Made by a program: the position numbers and the translations under genes. Source: MPNP01 sp965116235 (GTDB lineage: Bacteria; Pseudomonadota; Alphaproteobacteria; Rhodobacterales; Rhodobacteraceae). From it: 64,000 nt of DNA. The notes below the pieces were generated by a model that saw only the letters and a list, made by a program, of their open reading frames with translations, was not told where the DNA came from and did no database searches. Below, piece after piece: positions 27,139 through 35,937 of the stretch (its first letter is position 1; each line of letters starts with the position of its first letter). The stretch is taken from the NCBI GenBank assembly GCA_965116235.1, contig OZ220496.1:1-64000 (forward strand), written 5' to 3'.

Positions 27139-28500
27139 TTACAAGTGATGATAATCCTCGACTCCAACCGTGTGGTTGGTTCCGGCAAGCGGCACTCCAG
27201 CCATGGCGGACGCCTCCATGGTCAAAGCCGCCAAATCCTCAACTTCGAGGGAATGAATATTCGTCTTGCCGCAGGCACGGGCAAAAAGCTGAGCCTCAAT
27301 GGTCAAGGTATGCAAAAAGTTGTAAACCCTTTCGGCGGCCTCGTCCGGGTCAAGCCGTGATCGCAGGACCGGGTCCTGAGTTGCCACCCCGACGGGGCAT
27401 CGGCCTGTATGACAGTGGTAGCAGTAGCCAGCTTCAACGCCCATTTCTTCCGGGAAATTGGCCTCCGGAATATCCTTGTTGCAGTTCAAGGCCATCATTA
27501 CCGAATGGCCGATGGCAATGGCATCCGCACCCAGGGCCAAGGCTTTGGCAATGTCAGCCCCGTTCCTGATTCCACCGGCATAAACCAGACTTATTTTGCC
27601 GCGCATTCCCAGATCGTCAATCGCCTTTCGTGCCTGGCGAATTGCTGCTATGCCCGGAATGCCGGTATCTTCGGTGGCCAAGTGGGGCCCCGCTCCGGTA
27701 CCACCCTCCATGCCGTCAATGTATATTGAATCCGGATCACATTTGACCGCCATGCGCACATCATCGTAAACGCGGGCAGCACCGAGCTTCAACTGGATTG
27801 GAATCTGCCAATCTGTAACCTCACGAATTTCCCTGATCTTCAATGCCAGGTCGTCGGGACCCAGCCAATCGGGATGTCGGGCCGGGGAACGCTGATCAAT
27901 GCCAGCCGGCAAGGACCGCATCTCGGCCACCTGATCCGTAACTTTCTGACCCATCAGGTGACCGCCGAGACCAACCTTGCATCCCTGACCGATAAAGAAC
28001 TCACAGCCATCGGCCAGAACCAGATGATGGGGATTGAAGCCGTAGCGAGACTGAATGCACTGATAAAACCACTTGGAAGAATATCTCCTTTCGTCTGGAA
28101 TCATGCCCCCCTCACCTGAACAGGTAGCCGTTCCTGCCATGGTGGCTCCACGGGCCAATGCAGTCTTGGCTTCATATGACAGAGCTCCGAAACTCATTCC
28201 CGTGACGTAAACGGGTATATCCAGCTCCAGCGGTCGCTTGGCTCGCGGCCCTATGACCGTCTTGGTCAGACACTTTTCGCGATATCCCTCAATGACAAAG
28301 CGGGTCAGCGTACCGGGCAGAAAGGTCAGATCATCCCAATGAGGGATTTTCTTGAACATGGAAAAGCCCCGCATCCGGTAGCGACCCAGCTCTGACTTGA
28401 CGTGGATGTCGTCAATGACATGGGGAGGAAAGACAAAGGACTTTCCCAAATTGAAACGGTCCCTGGTCTGGGGATTGCCTGAATCCGTGCTATCCAACAT
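27139..28500 (-). CDS. mgsC: N-methylglutamate synthase subunit C (GlxD/GltB2-like, FMN and Fe-S)
   Basis: 453 residues homologous to the synthase domain of glutamate synthase. The FMN-barrel segments (DSIYIDGMEGGTGAGP, ISLVYAGGIRNGADIAKALALGADAI) and the Cys cluster CYHCHTGRCPVGVATQDP for an iron-sulfur centre are clear. In the N-methylglutamate pathway the MgsABC complex converts gamma-glutamylmethylamide and 2-oxoglutarate to N-methylglutamate and glutamate. The order mgsA-mgsB-mgsC here is the glxBCD order. Confidence 0.88.
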   Translation of the reverse strand: MLDSTDSGNPQTRDRFNLGKSFVFPPHVIDDIHVKSELGRYRMRGFSMFKKIPHWDDLTFLPGTLTRFVIEGYREKCLTKTVIGPRAKRPLELDIPVYVTGMSFGALSYEAKTALARGATMAGTATCSGEGGMIPDERRYSSKWFYQCIQSRYGFNPHHLVLADGCEFFIGQGCKVGLGGHLMGQKVTDQVAEMRSLPAGIDQRSPARHPDWLGPDDLALKIREIREVTDWQIPIQLKLGAARVYDDVRMAVKCDPDSIYIDGMEGGTGAGPHLATEDTGIPGIAAIRQARKAIDDLGMRGKISLVYAGGIRNGADIAKALALGADAIAIGHSVMMALNCNKDIPEANFPEEMGVEAGYCYHCHTGRCPVGVATQDPVLRSRLDPDEAAERVYNFLHTLTIEAQLFARACGKTNIHSLEVEDLAALTMEASAMAGVPLAGTNHTVGVEDYHHL

Positions 28501-28519
28501 GCGAGTCGTCTCCTTGAAG

Positions 28520-29389
28520 TTAAAGTATCAATTTCTTTTCGGTTGGCTCCAGATTGTCGTAATTCCACAACTGCCTGCCCGCTACGATCTTGGTAAAATG
28601 TCCAACCCCCTCGTTGGGCAATAGGCCATACATCCGCAGCTTGCGGGTCAGCCACTGCTTGTCGAGCGTTGTCAGTTCGCTTGTAACAGCATCCACACCC
28701 AAACTTTGAATCCGTCCTCCGATGTAAATGGTTCCATCATACATCGAGTCGCCAAGGTTCTTGCCAGCGTTGCCGCACACGATCATCCGTCCTCTTTGCA
28801 TCATGAAGCCGGACAGTGCTCCCGTATCACTCCCGACAATGATCGTTCCGCCTTTCATGTCGATGCCCGTTCGGGAGCCGACGGAACCCTTGCAGATCAA
28901 GTCCCCGCCACGAATGGCGGCACCAAAGGTCGAGCCCGCATTCTTTTCGATTATCACGGTGCCGGACATCATGTTCTCGCCACACGACCATCCGACTCGG
29001 CCGTTGATTCTGACATTGGGACCATCAATAAGACCCACACCGAAATAGCCCAGGGACCCTTCAAAAATCAAATTCAGGCGATTCAGGATGCCGACCCCCA
29101 AGGCATGCTTGCCCCTCGGATTCTTGACGACGATTGATCCGTATCCCTCATCCATCAACTGGCGAATGGCCGCATTGACTTCCGAGGTCGTCTTGTTGTC
29201 CGCATCGACTTCTGAACGCTTGTTGTAATCGACTTCAGGGGCCCAAGGGTATACATATCGGCTTTCCTCATCAGGACTGAACTCGATGGCCATCGTCCTT
29301 CCGGTCAACTGCTCGGTGGTCATGCCCAGAAGCTTGACCCGCTCCTCCTGAGTCATTTTGCTGAGCTCGGCATCGCTTAGGTATGCCAT
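28520..29389 (-). CDS. mgsB: N-methylglutamate synthase subunit B (GlxC/GltB3-like)
   Basis: 289 residues. The C-terminal half is the GXGXG beta-helix domain of glutamate synthase (GYFGVGLIDGPNVRINGRVGWSCGENM, IIEKNAGSTFGAAIRGGDLI, IIVGSDTGALSGFMMQRG). The start overlaps mgsA by 13 bases. In glutamate synthase this helix is structural and supports the ammonia tunnel, so it is probably the scaffold subunit of the MgsABC complex. Confidence 0.87.
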   Translation of the reverse strand: MAYLSDAELSKMTQEERVKLLGMTTEQLTGRTMAIEFSPDEESRYVYPWAPEVDYNKRSEVDADNKTTSEVNAAIRQLMDEGYGSIVVKNPRGKHALGVGILNRLNLIFEGSLGYFGVGLIDGPNVRINGRVGWSCGENMMSGTVIIEKNAGSTFGAAIRGGDLICKGSVGSRTGIDMKGGTIIVGSDTGALSGFMMQRGRMIVCGNAGKNLGDSMYDGTIYIGGRIQSLGVDAVTSELTTLDKQWLTRKLRMYGLLPNEGVGHFTKIVAGRQLWNYDNLEPTEKKLIL

Positions 29390-30309
29390 ACGCGAACCTC
29401 CTCATCGTAGGGATCATGAGTGTCTATCTCTTCGGGAAGTATCGAGCGAATCGCCACTTCTTCCGAAGCCATGGCAATCAGATCATCACTTTCATAGAGC
29501 ACCAACGGCTTTGCGGCCATGCTATCCTTGGCCATTCCCAACTCGTCTCCCGTGGCAACGAGGTAAGTGAAAACTCCATCAATGTCATCGATTGACTTTT
29601 TCAGGCTGTCTTCCAGAGTGTCGCCATTGGTCAGGTTGTATGCCGTATACACGGCCAGCAATTCGGAGTCGCAATTCGACACGAAACGGTGCCCCATTCG
29701 TTCCATCTCCCTGCGCATGATCCAGTAGTTGGTGATCTGGCCATTATGCACAACAGAAATGTCATTGTAGGGAAAGGCCCAGTACGGATGAGCCGATCGA
29801 ATGTCCACATCCGATTCCGTCGCCATGCGGGTATGACCTATTGCGTGGGTGCCATGGAAAGACTTCAACTGGTAGTCTTCGGCCACCTCATCGGCATCAC
29901 CCAAGTCCTTGACCAGTTCAAGTCCACGACCCAGCGACAGAATTTCGACAGCTTCCAATTCCTCAATGGCCACGGCCATGTCTCGAAGATTATCCTCACG
30001 AGATATGAGATAGCGCAGCGAATAATCAGTGGCTTCACTCTTTTCCCTGATCGTGGCACCGTGTTCAGTGATGATGTAGTCCACCCATTCAATTCGCTTG
30101 CGAATTTGGTCCTTGATCTTGCTTCCTCTGTCCATGTCCTCTTTTTCAGCGACCTTCAACCGAACAATGATGTCATCGTCCCGGACATCTCCGTACAGGG
30201 CGTATCCGGTTGAATCCGGCCCCCGATGCTTGAGGGCCTGAAGCATGTCCGTCATTTGCAACCCGACGCCAGAGGTCTGCCCTCGGTGAATTATTCCAGC
30301 AATTCCACA
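29377..30309 (-). CDS. mgsA: N-methylglutamate synthase subunit A (GlxB, class II glutamine amidotransferase)
   Basis: 310 residues from the ATG at 30309, chosen because it puts Cys at position 2 (MCGIAGIIHRG), the catalytic N-terminal nucleophile of class II amidotransferases; GGGAG lies 8 bases upstream. Further family motifs are GHTRMATESDVDIRSAHP and VHNGQITNYWIMR. It would release the amine (methylamine or ammonia) from a gamma-glutamyl amide for transfer within MgsABC. Confidence 0.88.
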   Translation of the reverse strand, partial: CGIAGIIHRGQTSGVGLQMTDMLQALKHRGPDSTGYALYGDVRDDDIIVRLKVAEKEDMDRGSKIKDQIRKRIEWVDYIITEHGATIREKSEATDYSLRYLISREDNLRDMAVAIEELEAVEILSLGRGLELVKDLGDADEVAEDYQLKSFHGTHAIGHTRMATESDVDIRSAHPYWAFPYNDISVVHNGQITNYWIMRREMERMGHRFVSNCDSELLAVYTAYNLTNGDTLEDSLKKSIDDIDGVFTYLVATGDELGMAKDSMAAKPLVLYESDDLIAMASEEVAIRSILPEEIDTHDPYDEEVRVWHT

Positions 30310-30375
30310 CATATCATTAACTCCCAGAACTATAAAGTCAGTGGGCAGGATGCTGCCACCCTGCTCCGCCAATGC

Positions 30376-31860
30376 CTACGGAAGGCAATCGATGTAGGTA
30401 TCCAAGTCCCAGTCGGTCACGGTGTGCATGAACCGCTCCCATTCATCGGTCTTGTATTCGTGATACAGGCGATACATCTCGCCTGGCAGACCACCTTGAA
30501 TCACTTTGTCTTCGGCCAAGGCATCCAAGGCTTCACCCAGCGACATCGGGAGTTTGCGAACCTCCTTGCCGGCCTCAATGGCCTCGTATATGTTTCTTTC
30601 TTCCGGTTCGCCTGGATCCAGGTCATTGACAAGGCCATCGTTGGCTGCCGCTAAAATCACGGACCCCATCAAGTACGGATTGACCATCGAGTCTACCGAA
30701 CGATACTCGAATCGACCTGGAGCCGAGACTCGCAGACCCGTCGTGCGGTTCTGAAAACCCCAATCCGCAAACACGGGGGCCCAGAACCCTGTATCCCAAA
30801 GTCGACGATAGGAATTTACGGTCGATGAACCGATTGCTGTCAACGCCCGCAGATGCTTGACAATGCCACCAATGGCCATTAGTCCGATTTTTCCGGGCAG
30901 GCGAGGATTGTCCGTGTCAGGCATGAACTTGTTCTCACCGCCTTTGAAATACATGAAATTCTCCATCATCCCCGGCAGGTCCGAAGGGTCGTTGCCAACG
31001 CGATGGAAGGATTTTGCACCACCTTTCCAGAGCGACAGGTTGTGATGACAGCCCGAGGCCGATACGCCCATGAACGGCTTGGACATGAAACAGGCAATCA
31101 GATTGTTTTCCCTTGCCACCTGTGAACAGATCTGGCGATAGGTTGTCAATCGGTCAGCATTCTTGAGGACATCGTCAAACATCCAATTGAGCTCCAGCTG
31201 ACCCGGGGCATCCTCATGATCACCCTGAATCATGTCCAGACCCATCCTGCGCGCATACTTGATGACCTTCATGTAGATCGGTCGAAGTGACTCGAACTGA
31301 TCGATATGGTAGCAAAAGGGTTTGGAATACCCCCCGGCCGGATTGCCATTTTCATCCCGTTTCAGCCACATCATTTCCGGTTCGGTTCCCATCCTGAGAT
31401 GCAGGCCGTCATGTCTGTTCTGGAACTCTTCGTGCAGTCGTCGCAGATTGCCTCGACAATCGGCAGTCAGATATGCCCCCGGATCCTCCGGCTCCTCACG
31501 GTTGCGAAACAATGTACAGAAGAAACGGGCAATCTTCGGTTCCCACGGCAGCTGCATCATGGTTTCCGGTTCTGGAATTCCGACCAGTTCTGCCGCTTCC
31601 GGACCGTAGCCCAGATAGTCTCCCCGGCGGTTGGTAAAGAGGTTGACGGTGGCACCATAGACGAGCTGGAACCCCTTTTCAGCCACACTCTCCCAATGGT
31701 CGGCGGGTATTCCCTTGCCCATGACCTTGCCGGTTACGGAAACAAACTGCAGATAGATGTACTCTATGCCCAACCTATTGATCTTGTCTCTGGCTTCCTT
31801 GACCAAATCGTCCCGCCCGGGGGCGTGAACAAACTTTTCGATATCCATTTCTGGCATCAA
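30376..31860 (-). CDS. Glutamine synthetase-like ligase (GlnT/GmaS superfamily), first paralogue
   Basis: 494 residues, longer than the ~440 typical of GlnT/GmaS. GS-fold motifs are present: the metal-binding GTEPEMMW, the HEDAPGQLELNW segment, SASGCHHNLSLW, and the AIGSSTVNSYRRL and APGRFEYRS regions. It is the second gene of the mgs operon, just before mgsA. It could ligate an amine to glutamate for MgsABC, or perform a related gamma-glutamylation; with a second paralogue at 37013 the division of labour is unclear. Confidence 0.82.
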   Translation of the reverse strand: MMPEMDIEKFVHAPGRDDLVKEARDKINRLGIEYIYLQFVSVTGKVMGKGIPADHWESVAEKGFQLVYGATVNLFTNRRGDYLGYGPEAAELVGIPEPETMMQLPWEPKIARFFCTLFRNREEPEDPGAYLTADCRGNLRRLHEEFQNRHDGLHLRMGTEPEMMWLKRDENGNPAGGYSKPFCYHIDQFESLRPIYMKVIKYARRMGLDMIQGDHEDAPGQLELNWMFDDVLKNADRLTTYRQICSQVARENNLIACFMSKPFMGVSASGCHHNLSLWKGGAKSFHRVGNDPSDLPGMMENFMYFKGGENKFMPDTDNPRLPGKIGLMAIGGIVKHLRALTAIGSSTVNSYRRLWDTGFWAPVFADWGFQNRTTGLRVSAPGRFEYRSVDSMVNPYLMGSVILAAANDGLVNDLDPGEPEERNIYEAIEAGKEVRKLPMSLGEALDALAEDKVIQGGLPGEMYRLYHEYKTDEWERFMHTVTDWDLDTYIDCLP

Positions 31861-31885
31861 TACTCTCCCTCTCTAGTACTCAGAC

Positions 31886-33280
31886 TTAGCTCCATGGGTA
31901 TGGGCTGTTGGACACAGGATGCAGTTCCCCCTTTTCGAATCGGGAAAATCGAAACGGTTCCAGCAATTCCTGCTTTTCACCCAGAATTTCATCGGCAACA
32001 AGATGGCCGACACCGATCATTTTCCATCCGTGATTGGAATCGGCAATAACCGAAACGTTGTCCCTGAATCGATCAAAGACGGGAAAGCTGTCGGGTGTAA
32101 AGCAACCGATACCCCCAGATGCTTCACGATGGTATTTAGGCATCGTCCCTTCAAATCGCTTGTGACAATGCGCAAGAGCAGAAACCCACATGTGCGCAAA
32201 CTCGGGGCTCGACACGAACTCTGGACTTGATGGACCATACGGGTCCACGGCCACTTCGTCAACCGAAGTATTGACCTTGTAGGGGGCCGCTCCACCCTGC
32301 ACACCTCCGAAATGCCAATCCGGCTTGTAATAGATCCCCCACATTTCCTCCGTGATGACGGAACCGTCAACATCCGATACCAGCGGTGCATCGGTATCGA
32401 CATGAATGACTGGCGGCATCTTGCCATCATCGGTGAGAAGCGTCTCCGGTGAAACTTGCAGAACGCCTTCTTCCAGCTGCCAGTACCTCCACATGTCAAC
32501 ATTCTCGTGAACCTTGCCATCCAGATCCCTGACGGCAATCTGCCCGGGCAAGTCCAGCATGGTCCAGAAATCCCGTACCCAAGGCCCAGCACCGACGACT
32601 ATTTGCTCGCAGGATATGGTTCCCTGACTGGTATCAATGCTGGCCACGGACGGGGAAGCCGAGTCGGAGTTGAATCCCCTGACTTCAACCCCGGAAACGA
32701 TTCGGACCCCAAGCTGTTCGGCCTTGGAAGCCAGGCCGTACATGGCCTTTGTGTTATTTGAATATCCCCCTCTTTTCTCATGCAAAATGGATGTGATGTT
32801 CTGCGCCTGCCAGTCCTCAAACATGCCCCGCATGTAATTGGTTGCGGCATTGGCACCTTCAATGAAAACGCTCTCATAACCGATTTCCTGCTGCTGCTCG
32901 AAAATCGACTGAACATCCTCGCGCATCGATTCACACGAAATCTGCATGTAACCGACAGGGTGATAGTGCAAGCCCTCAGGGTCGGACTCCCAGACGCCAA
33001 CCGAATGGGCCATCAGCCTCCGCATTGCCGGCTGGAAGTAATTGTTTCGAACAACACCGCACGCGATTCCTGAGGCACCAGAAGCGATTCCTGACTTGTC
33101 GAGAACTATCACGCGCCCTTCAACCGATTCGCCAGCCTCAAGCAATCTTTGGGCCAACCTCCACGAGGTCGACAGGCCATGAATGCCAGCTCCAATGACG
33201 ACATAGTCCACATGTTCCGGTATTGCCACTTGGTCTTCTCCCCCTTGATCCAAACTGTAAATATCCGACTGCCTCAACAT
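31886..33280 (-). CDS. FAD-dependent amine oxidoreductase (DadA / sarcosine-oxidase beta-like)
   Basis: 464 residues. The N-terminal dinucleotide-binding motif YVVIGAGIHGLSTSWRLA and a C-terminal FAD segment (VSVIADSNHGWKMIGVGHLVADEIL) mark the DAO family (glycine/sarcosine/D-amino acid oxidases). First gene of a nine-gene operon ending at 22897, with 26 bases to the ligase gene. It may oxidise an N-methylated amino acid or amine feeding the pathway; the substrate is not deducible. It starts very close to the presumed transcription start, so it may have little or no leader. Confidence 0.82.
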   Translation of the reverse strand: MLRQSDIYSLDQGGEDQVAIPEHVDYVVIGAGIHGLSTSWRLAQRLLEAGESVEGRVIVLDKSGIASGASGIACGVVRNNYFQPAMRRLMAHSVGVWESDPEGLHYHPVGYMQISCESMREDVQSIFEQQQEIGYESVFIEGANAATNYMRGMFEDWQAQNITSILHEKRGGYSNNTKAMYGLASKAEQLGVRIVSGVEVRGFNSDSASPSVASIDTSQGTISCEQIVVGAGPWVRDFWTMLDLPGQIAVRDLDGKVHENVDMWRYWQLEEGVLQVSPETLLTDDGKMPPVIHVDTDAPLVSDVDGSVITEEMWGIYYKPDWHFGGVQGGAAPYKVNTSVDEVAVDPYGPSSPEFVSSPEFAHMWVSALAHCHKRFEGTMPKYHREASGGIGCFTPDSFPVFDRFRDNVSVIADSNHGWKMIGVGHLVADEILGEKQELLEPFRFSRFEKGELHPVSNSPYPWS

Positions 33281-33289
33281 GCCAGAATC

Positions 33290-33379
33290 AGTCTAAAGAG
33301 AATGAACCAATAGTCAAGAAAAAATATACCAAAATCTTAAAAAACTTGTAAAATAATGGTTTTGGATTGTTATTGGTTC
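33290..33379. promoter_or_regulatory. Divergent regulatory region with inverted repeat (mgs operon / gntR)
   Basis: On the reverse strand TTGACT (33317-33312), a 16-base spacer and TAGACT (33295-33290) form a plausible promoter for the mgs operon. GAACCAATA (33304-33312) overlaps its spacer and -35 edge. The exact inverted copy TATTGGTTC lies at 33371-33379, near the gntR start. The pair could be operator half-sites for the adjacent GntR regulator, with looping. Confidence 0.4.
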
Positions 33380-33394
33380 GAAAATTTGCTGCTA

Positions 33395-34072
33395 ATGCCA
33401 AATCGAAAATTTTTCGCTGACGTTGCTAGGACTCTGCGGAGCGAAATCCACACGGGCCAATTCAAGCCTTATGATCGTCTGCCTCCCGAGCGGAAACTTG
33501 CGGAGCGATTTTCGGCATCACGTGGAACGATTCGCAAGGCGTTGATTCTCCTGCAAACCGAAGGTCTCATCGCCATCAAGAGAAGCAGTGGAACCTATGT
33601 ATCACCTCATGACAGCGAGCATGAGCAGTCCATCTTCAAATCGGCCCGTCCACTTGAACTGATGGATGCGCGGTTTGCCCTTGAGCCTCATATTTGCCGA
33701 TTGTTGGTACTCAATGCACGCAATGATGATATCGCGGGGATGATGGATCTGGTTGATGCCATGGAACAAAACATACATGATGCCGTGGAGTTCGCTGAAC
33801 TCGATACACAGTTTCATGCGAAACTCGTCTCTTCAACCGGGAATTCCTTGCTCGAATGGATTGCTTTGCAAATCAATTCAGTGCGCCGAAACCAGGAATG
33901 GTCTCGAATGCGGTCACTTACTCTTGAGCCCAACATCATTCAAGAATACAACGTGCAGCACCGTCGGATTGTCGCTGCGATTCGCAATCGCGACCCCGAA
34001 CTGGCCGCCGCCCGGATGAAAGAGCATCTCAACACCGCCCGCCTCTCGTTGACCAAGGCCGCCGCAGCCTGA
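33395..34072 (+). CDS. GntR-family regulator (FadR/FCD subclass)
   Basis: 225 residues from MPNRKFF at 33395; an upstream Met at 33356 would add 13 residues. The N-terminal winged helix is typical (RSEIHTGQFKPYDRLPPERKLAERFSASRGTIRKAL). The C-terminal part is an all-helical FCD effector domain (DARFALEPHICRLLVLNA, ELDTQFHAKLVSSTGNSLL, EYNVQHRRIVAAIRNRD). Transcribed divergently from the mgs operon, it is the obvious candidate regulator, probably responding to an amine or amino acid. Confidence 0.85.
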   Translation: MPNRKFFADVARTLRSEIHTGQFKPYDRLPPERKLAERFSASRGTIRKALILLQTEGLIAIKRSSGTYVSPHDSEHEQSIFKSARPLELMDARFALEPHICRLLVLNARNDDIAGMMDLVDAMEQNIHDAVEFAELDTQFHAKLVSSTGNSLLEWIALQINSVRRNQEWSRMRSLTLEPNIIQEYNVQHRRIVAAIRNRDPELAAARMKEHLNTARLSLTKAAAA

Positions 34073-34100
34073 GCCATGATTTGGGAACGATTACAGCCCG

Positions 34101-34823
34101 TCAGGCCTGGCTCGAAGCCGAATGGAACCAGTTGATGTATACTCGCTCGGCCATCAATTCGAAATTCCGCATTTCTTGCGAACATTGCTGCTTGAGATGA
34201 TCGACTCCGCTGGGGCCAAACACATCGATCAGAGCCGACTCATATTCAGGAATTCGGGCCCAGTTTTCGACCGTGCTCGGCTCCACTTCAAGGTGAAACT
34301 GAACCGAAAAAGCCCGATTGAACCAGTTCATGGCCTGAATCTTGCACAGAGGGGAAGTGGCCAGGCAAACGGCTTCAGCTGGCATCTCTTTCACTTCCGC
34401 ACCATGCCATTGAAGGCACTTGAACTGCTCGGGCAGGCCATCGAAGAAGACACTCTCCGTCCCCTCGGGACTCAACGCCACATCCATGATCCCAACCTCA
34501 GGGCGTTTACCCTTTCCACATTTTCCGCCGAGAGCTTCGGCCAGCAACTGATGTCCAAGACAAAGCCCCAGAAACGGCAACCCCCGCACGGCAACAGCTT
34601 CTCGAATAAATTCCTTTTCCGGTCTTAACCATGGATGAACGTCCTCCTCCCAGACATCCATCGGTCCGCCCAGGACCCAGAGTGCATCATAACCGTCAAG
34701 CGGTGGTAGCTTTTCGCCTTCATCCAACTCGGCTGCATCCCACGTATGGCCATCCTCAATCAACAATTTGCGGAATGAGCCCGGATGCTCAACTCGAGCA
34801 TGTTGCAGGACAAGAATATGCAT
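34101..34823 (-). CDS. Type 1 glutamine amidotransferase (GMP-synthase-like)
   Basis: 240 residues from ATG 34823; a TTG two codons earlier is possible. The class I triad is visible: nucleophile Cys in FLGLCLGHQLLAEALGG, and His/Glu in AFSVQFHLEVEP. Stand-alone members hydrolyse gamma-glutamyl amides or supply ammonia. Its place between the two methylamine gene groups suggests a gamma-glutamyl substrate, but no partner synthase is adjacent. Confidence 0.8.
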   Translation of the reverse strand: MHILVLQHARVEHPGSFRKLLIEDGHTWDAAELDEGEKLPPLDGYDALWVLGGPMDVWEEDVHPWLRPEKEFIREAVAVRGLPFLGLCLGHQLLAEALGGKCGKGKRPEVGIMDVALSPEGTESVFFDGLPEQFKCLQWHGAEVKEMPAEAVCLATSPLCKIQAMNWFNRAFSVQFHLEVEPSTVENWARIPEYESALIDVFGPSGVDHLKQQCSQEMRNFELMAERVYINWFHSASSQA

Positions 34824-34847
34824 GATCAAGTTCGCTCGTTGCCTGAA

Positions 34848-35217
34848 CCAGTGGTTGAATTAAAACAGTTCCTGTTATCGGTCGGATGTCCTGCACCGCT
34901 TTCAGCCGGCACTCATGGCCAAGTCCACACACCTACCCGTTATCCTGTCCGCTGCCGAACGCCAACGCCTCGAAGAGGTCTGCGATCATCTGCAACAGCC
35001 CCAGAAGCATGTCTGGTGAAACCGCATCATCCTAGGCTAGGCGCGGTTCGCGACCGCGCGTCGCACCGGCATGGCCAAGCGCGCCGACCGTGTGGCGTCA
35101 GAAGGGTTCATTGCGTATCACAACGAGTATCAGGCTCGATCCTGTCGCTGTAGCAAGTCGCCGGATGACTTGATGCGATCCTGAAAATGGGTTTCATATT
35201 ATCGAATCAAACCACTG
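34848..35217 (+). mobile_element. IS630-family relic 1, internally deleted
   Basis: Left end CCAGTGGTTGAATT and right end …AATCAAACCACTGG are degenerate versions of the ends at 1398/5045. Inside, codons for MAKSTHLPVILSAAERQRLEEV (from 34917) are followed by stops and then directly by C-terminal transposase sequence (EGFIAYHNEYQAR), so most of the gene is deleted. Confidence 0.8.
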
Positions 35218-35305
35218 GAACCCCATGGTGATGCCGGCCCCGACCGTTGTCACCTTCGACATTTTGACGATTGGCACACAGACCGGCACAGCCAACTGCC
35301 GAGGG
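35218..35305 (-). pseudogene. Porin C-terminal relic
   Basis: The reverse strand reads VCVPIVKMSKVTTVGAGITMGF, matching the last strand of the porin ending at 8005. The IS630 relic joins exactly where the stop codon should be. Upstream DNA to 35529 holds no clear further porin sequence. Confidence 0.65.
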
Positions 35306-35529
35306 CAATCACCGGCGCATGATGGTACAAATGTCGTCGGGGACAGTTCGGCAATCCTGCTCAAGCCCGGCATAGAACTCAGTACCGCTGCCGAAACTTC
35401 GGCCGTCGAGTCCAACTCAACCACCAGAGCGCAACATCAACTGACACCCTCAAGGCACGCGTACAACCAGCAAACAGCCCTACCCCAACTTCATACTCTC
35501 GTAACTATAGACAATGCAATCTGGCGTCA

Positions 35530-35901
35530 TCATTGCGAACCGATAGTTGAAATTGACGTGAACGACAGAAGCGTACTCACGGTTCCACTGCCCCCTCCCA
35601 CGCTGGCGAGTTCATCATCCTTCAGTTCTGCGTTCGGATCCGAAGGAATTATAAAATGCTCAACCTTCTCGCTATTCGCCACAAACACGACTTCTATCCC
35701 TTTAGGACTGTCGACGCCAAAATCCCTGAAGGCCCCTGCCCGCGTTTGACTACCCTGTTGATTCAGCCTGTCCAGCTTATCTGAATCAATGTGGCAGGCC
35801 TCGGCCAATTCCGCTACCTTCCTAACGTTCTCCGGTGAATTGGCCAAAGCCCGAACCTCGGGCGAGAAACCCTGCACTGGTTGCACTTCCATCATAGTCA
35901 T
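35530..35901 (-). CDS. RiPP precursor candidate 2 (nitrile-hydratase-like leader, Cys-less core)
   Basis: 123 residues from ATG 35901. The leader is the same as in precursor 1, with eight substitutions between residues ~16 and ~40 and then complete identity through the Gly-Gly boundary. The 19-residue core aligns with core 1 position by position, but Cys9 and Cys18 are both Ser, so no thioether can form within it; it keeps most Ser/Thr positions. The boundary here is GTGGGAGGGGGC, not an uninterrupted G run. Possible fates are dehydration, epimerisation or other modification, or loss of function. No maturation genes are adjacent. Confidence 0.72.
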   Translation of the reverse strand: MTMMEVQPVQGFSPEVRALANSPENVRKVAELAEACHIDSDKLDRLNQQGSQTRAGAFRDFGVDSPKGIEVVFVANSEKVEHFIIPSDPNAELKDDELASVGGGSGTVSTLLSFTSISTIGSQ

Positions 35902-35937
35902 CCCTTCCCATGTCAAAATACCCCAACAACGGGTTGA

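Noticed and set aside
19193..35610. RiPP genes as plain nitrile hydratase alpha-subunit fragments
   Set aside because: They lack the metal-binding Cys cluster of nitrile hydratase, end shortly after Gly-Gly, and exist as two copies with own promoters and diverged tails.
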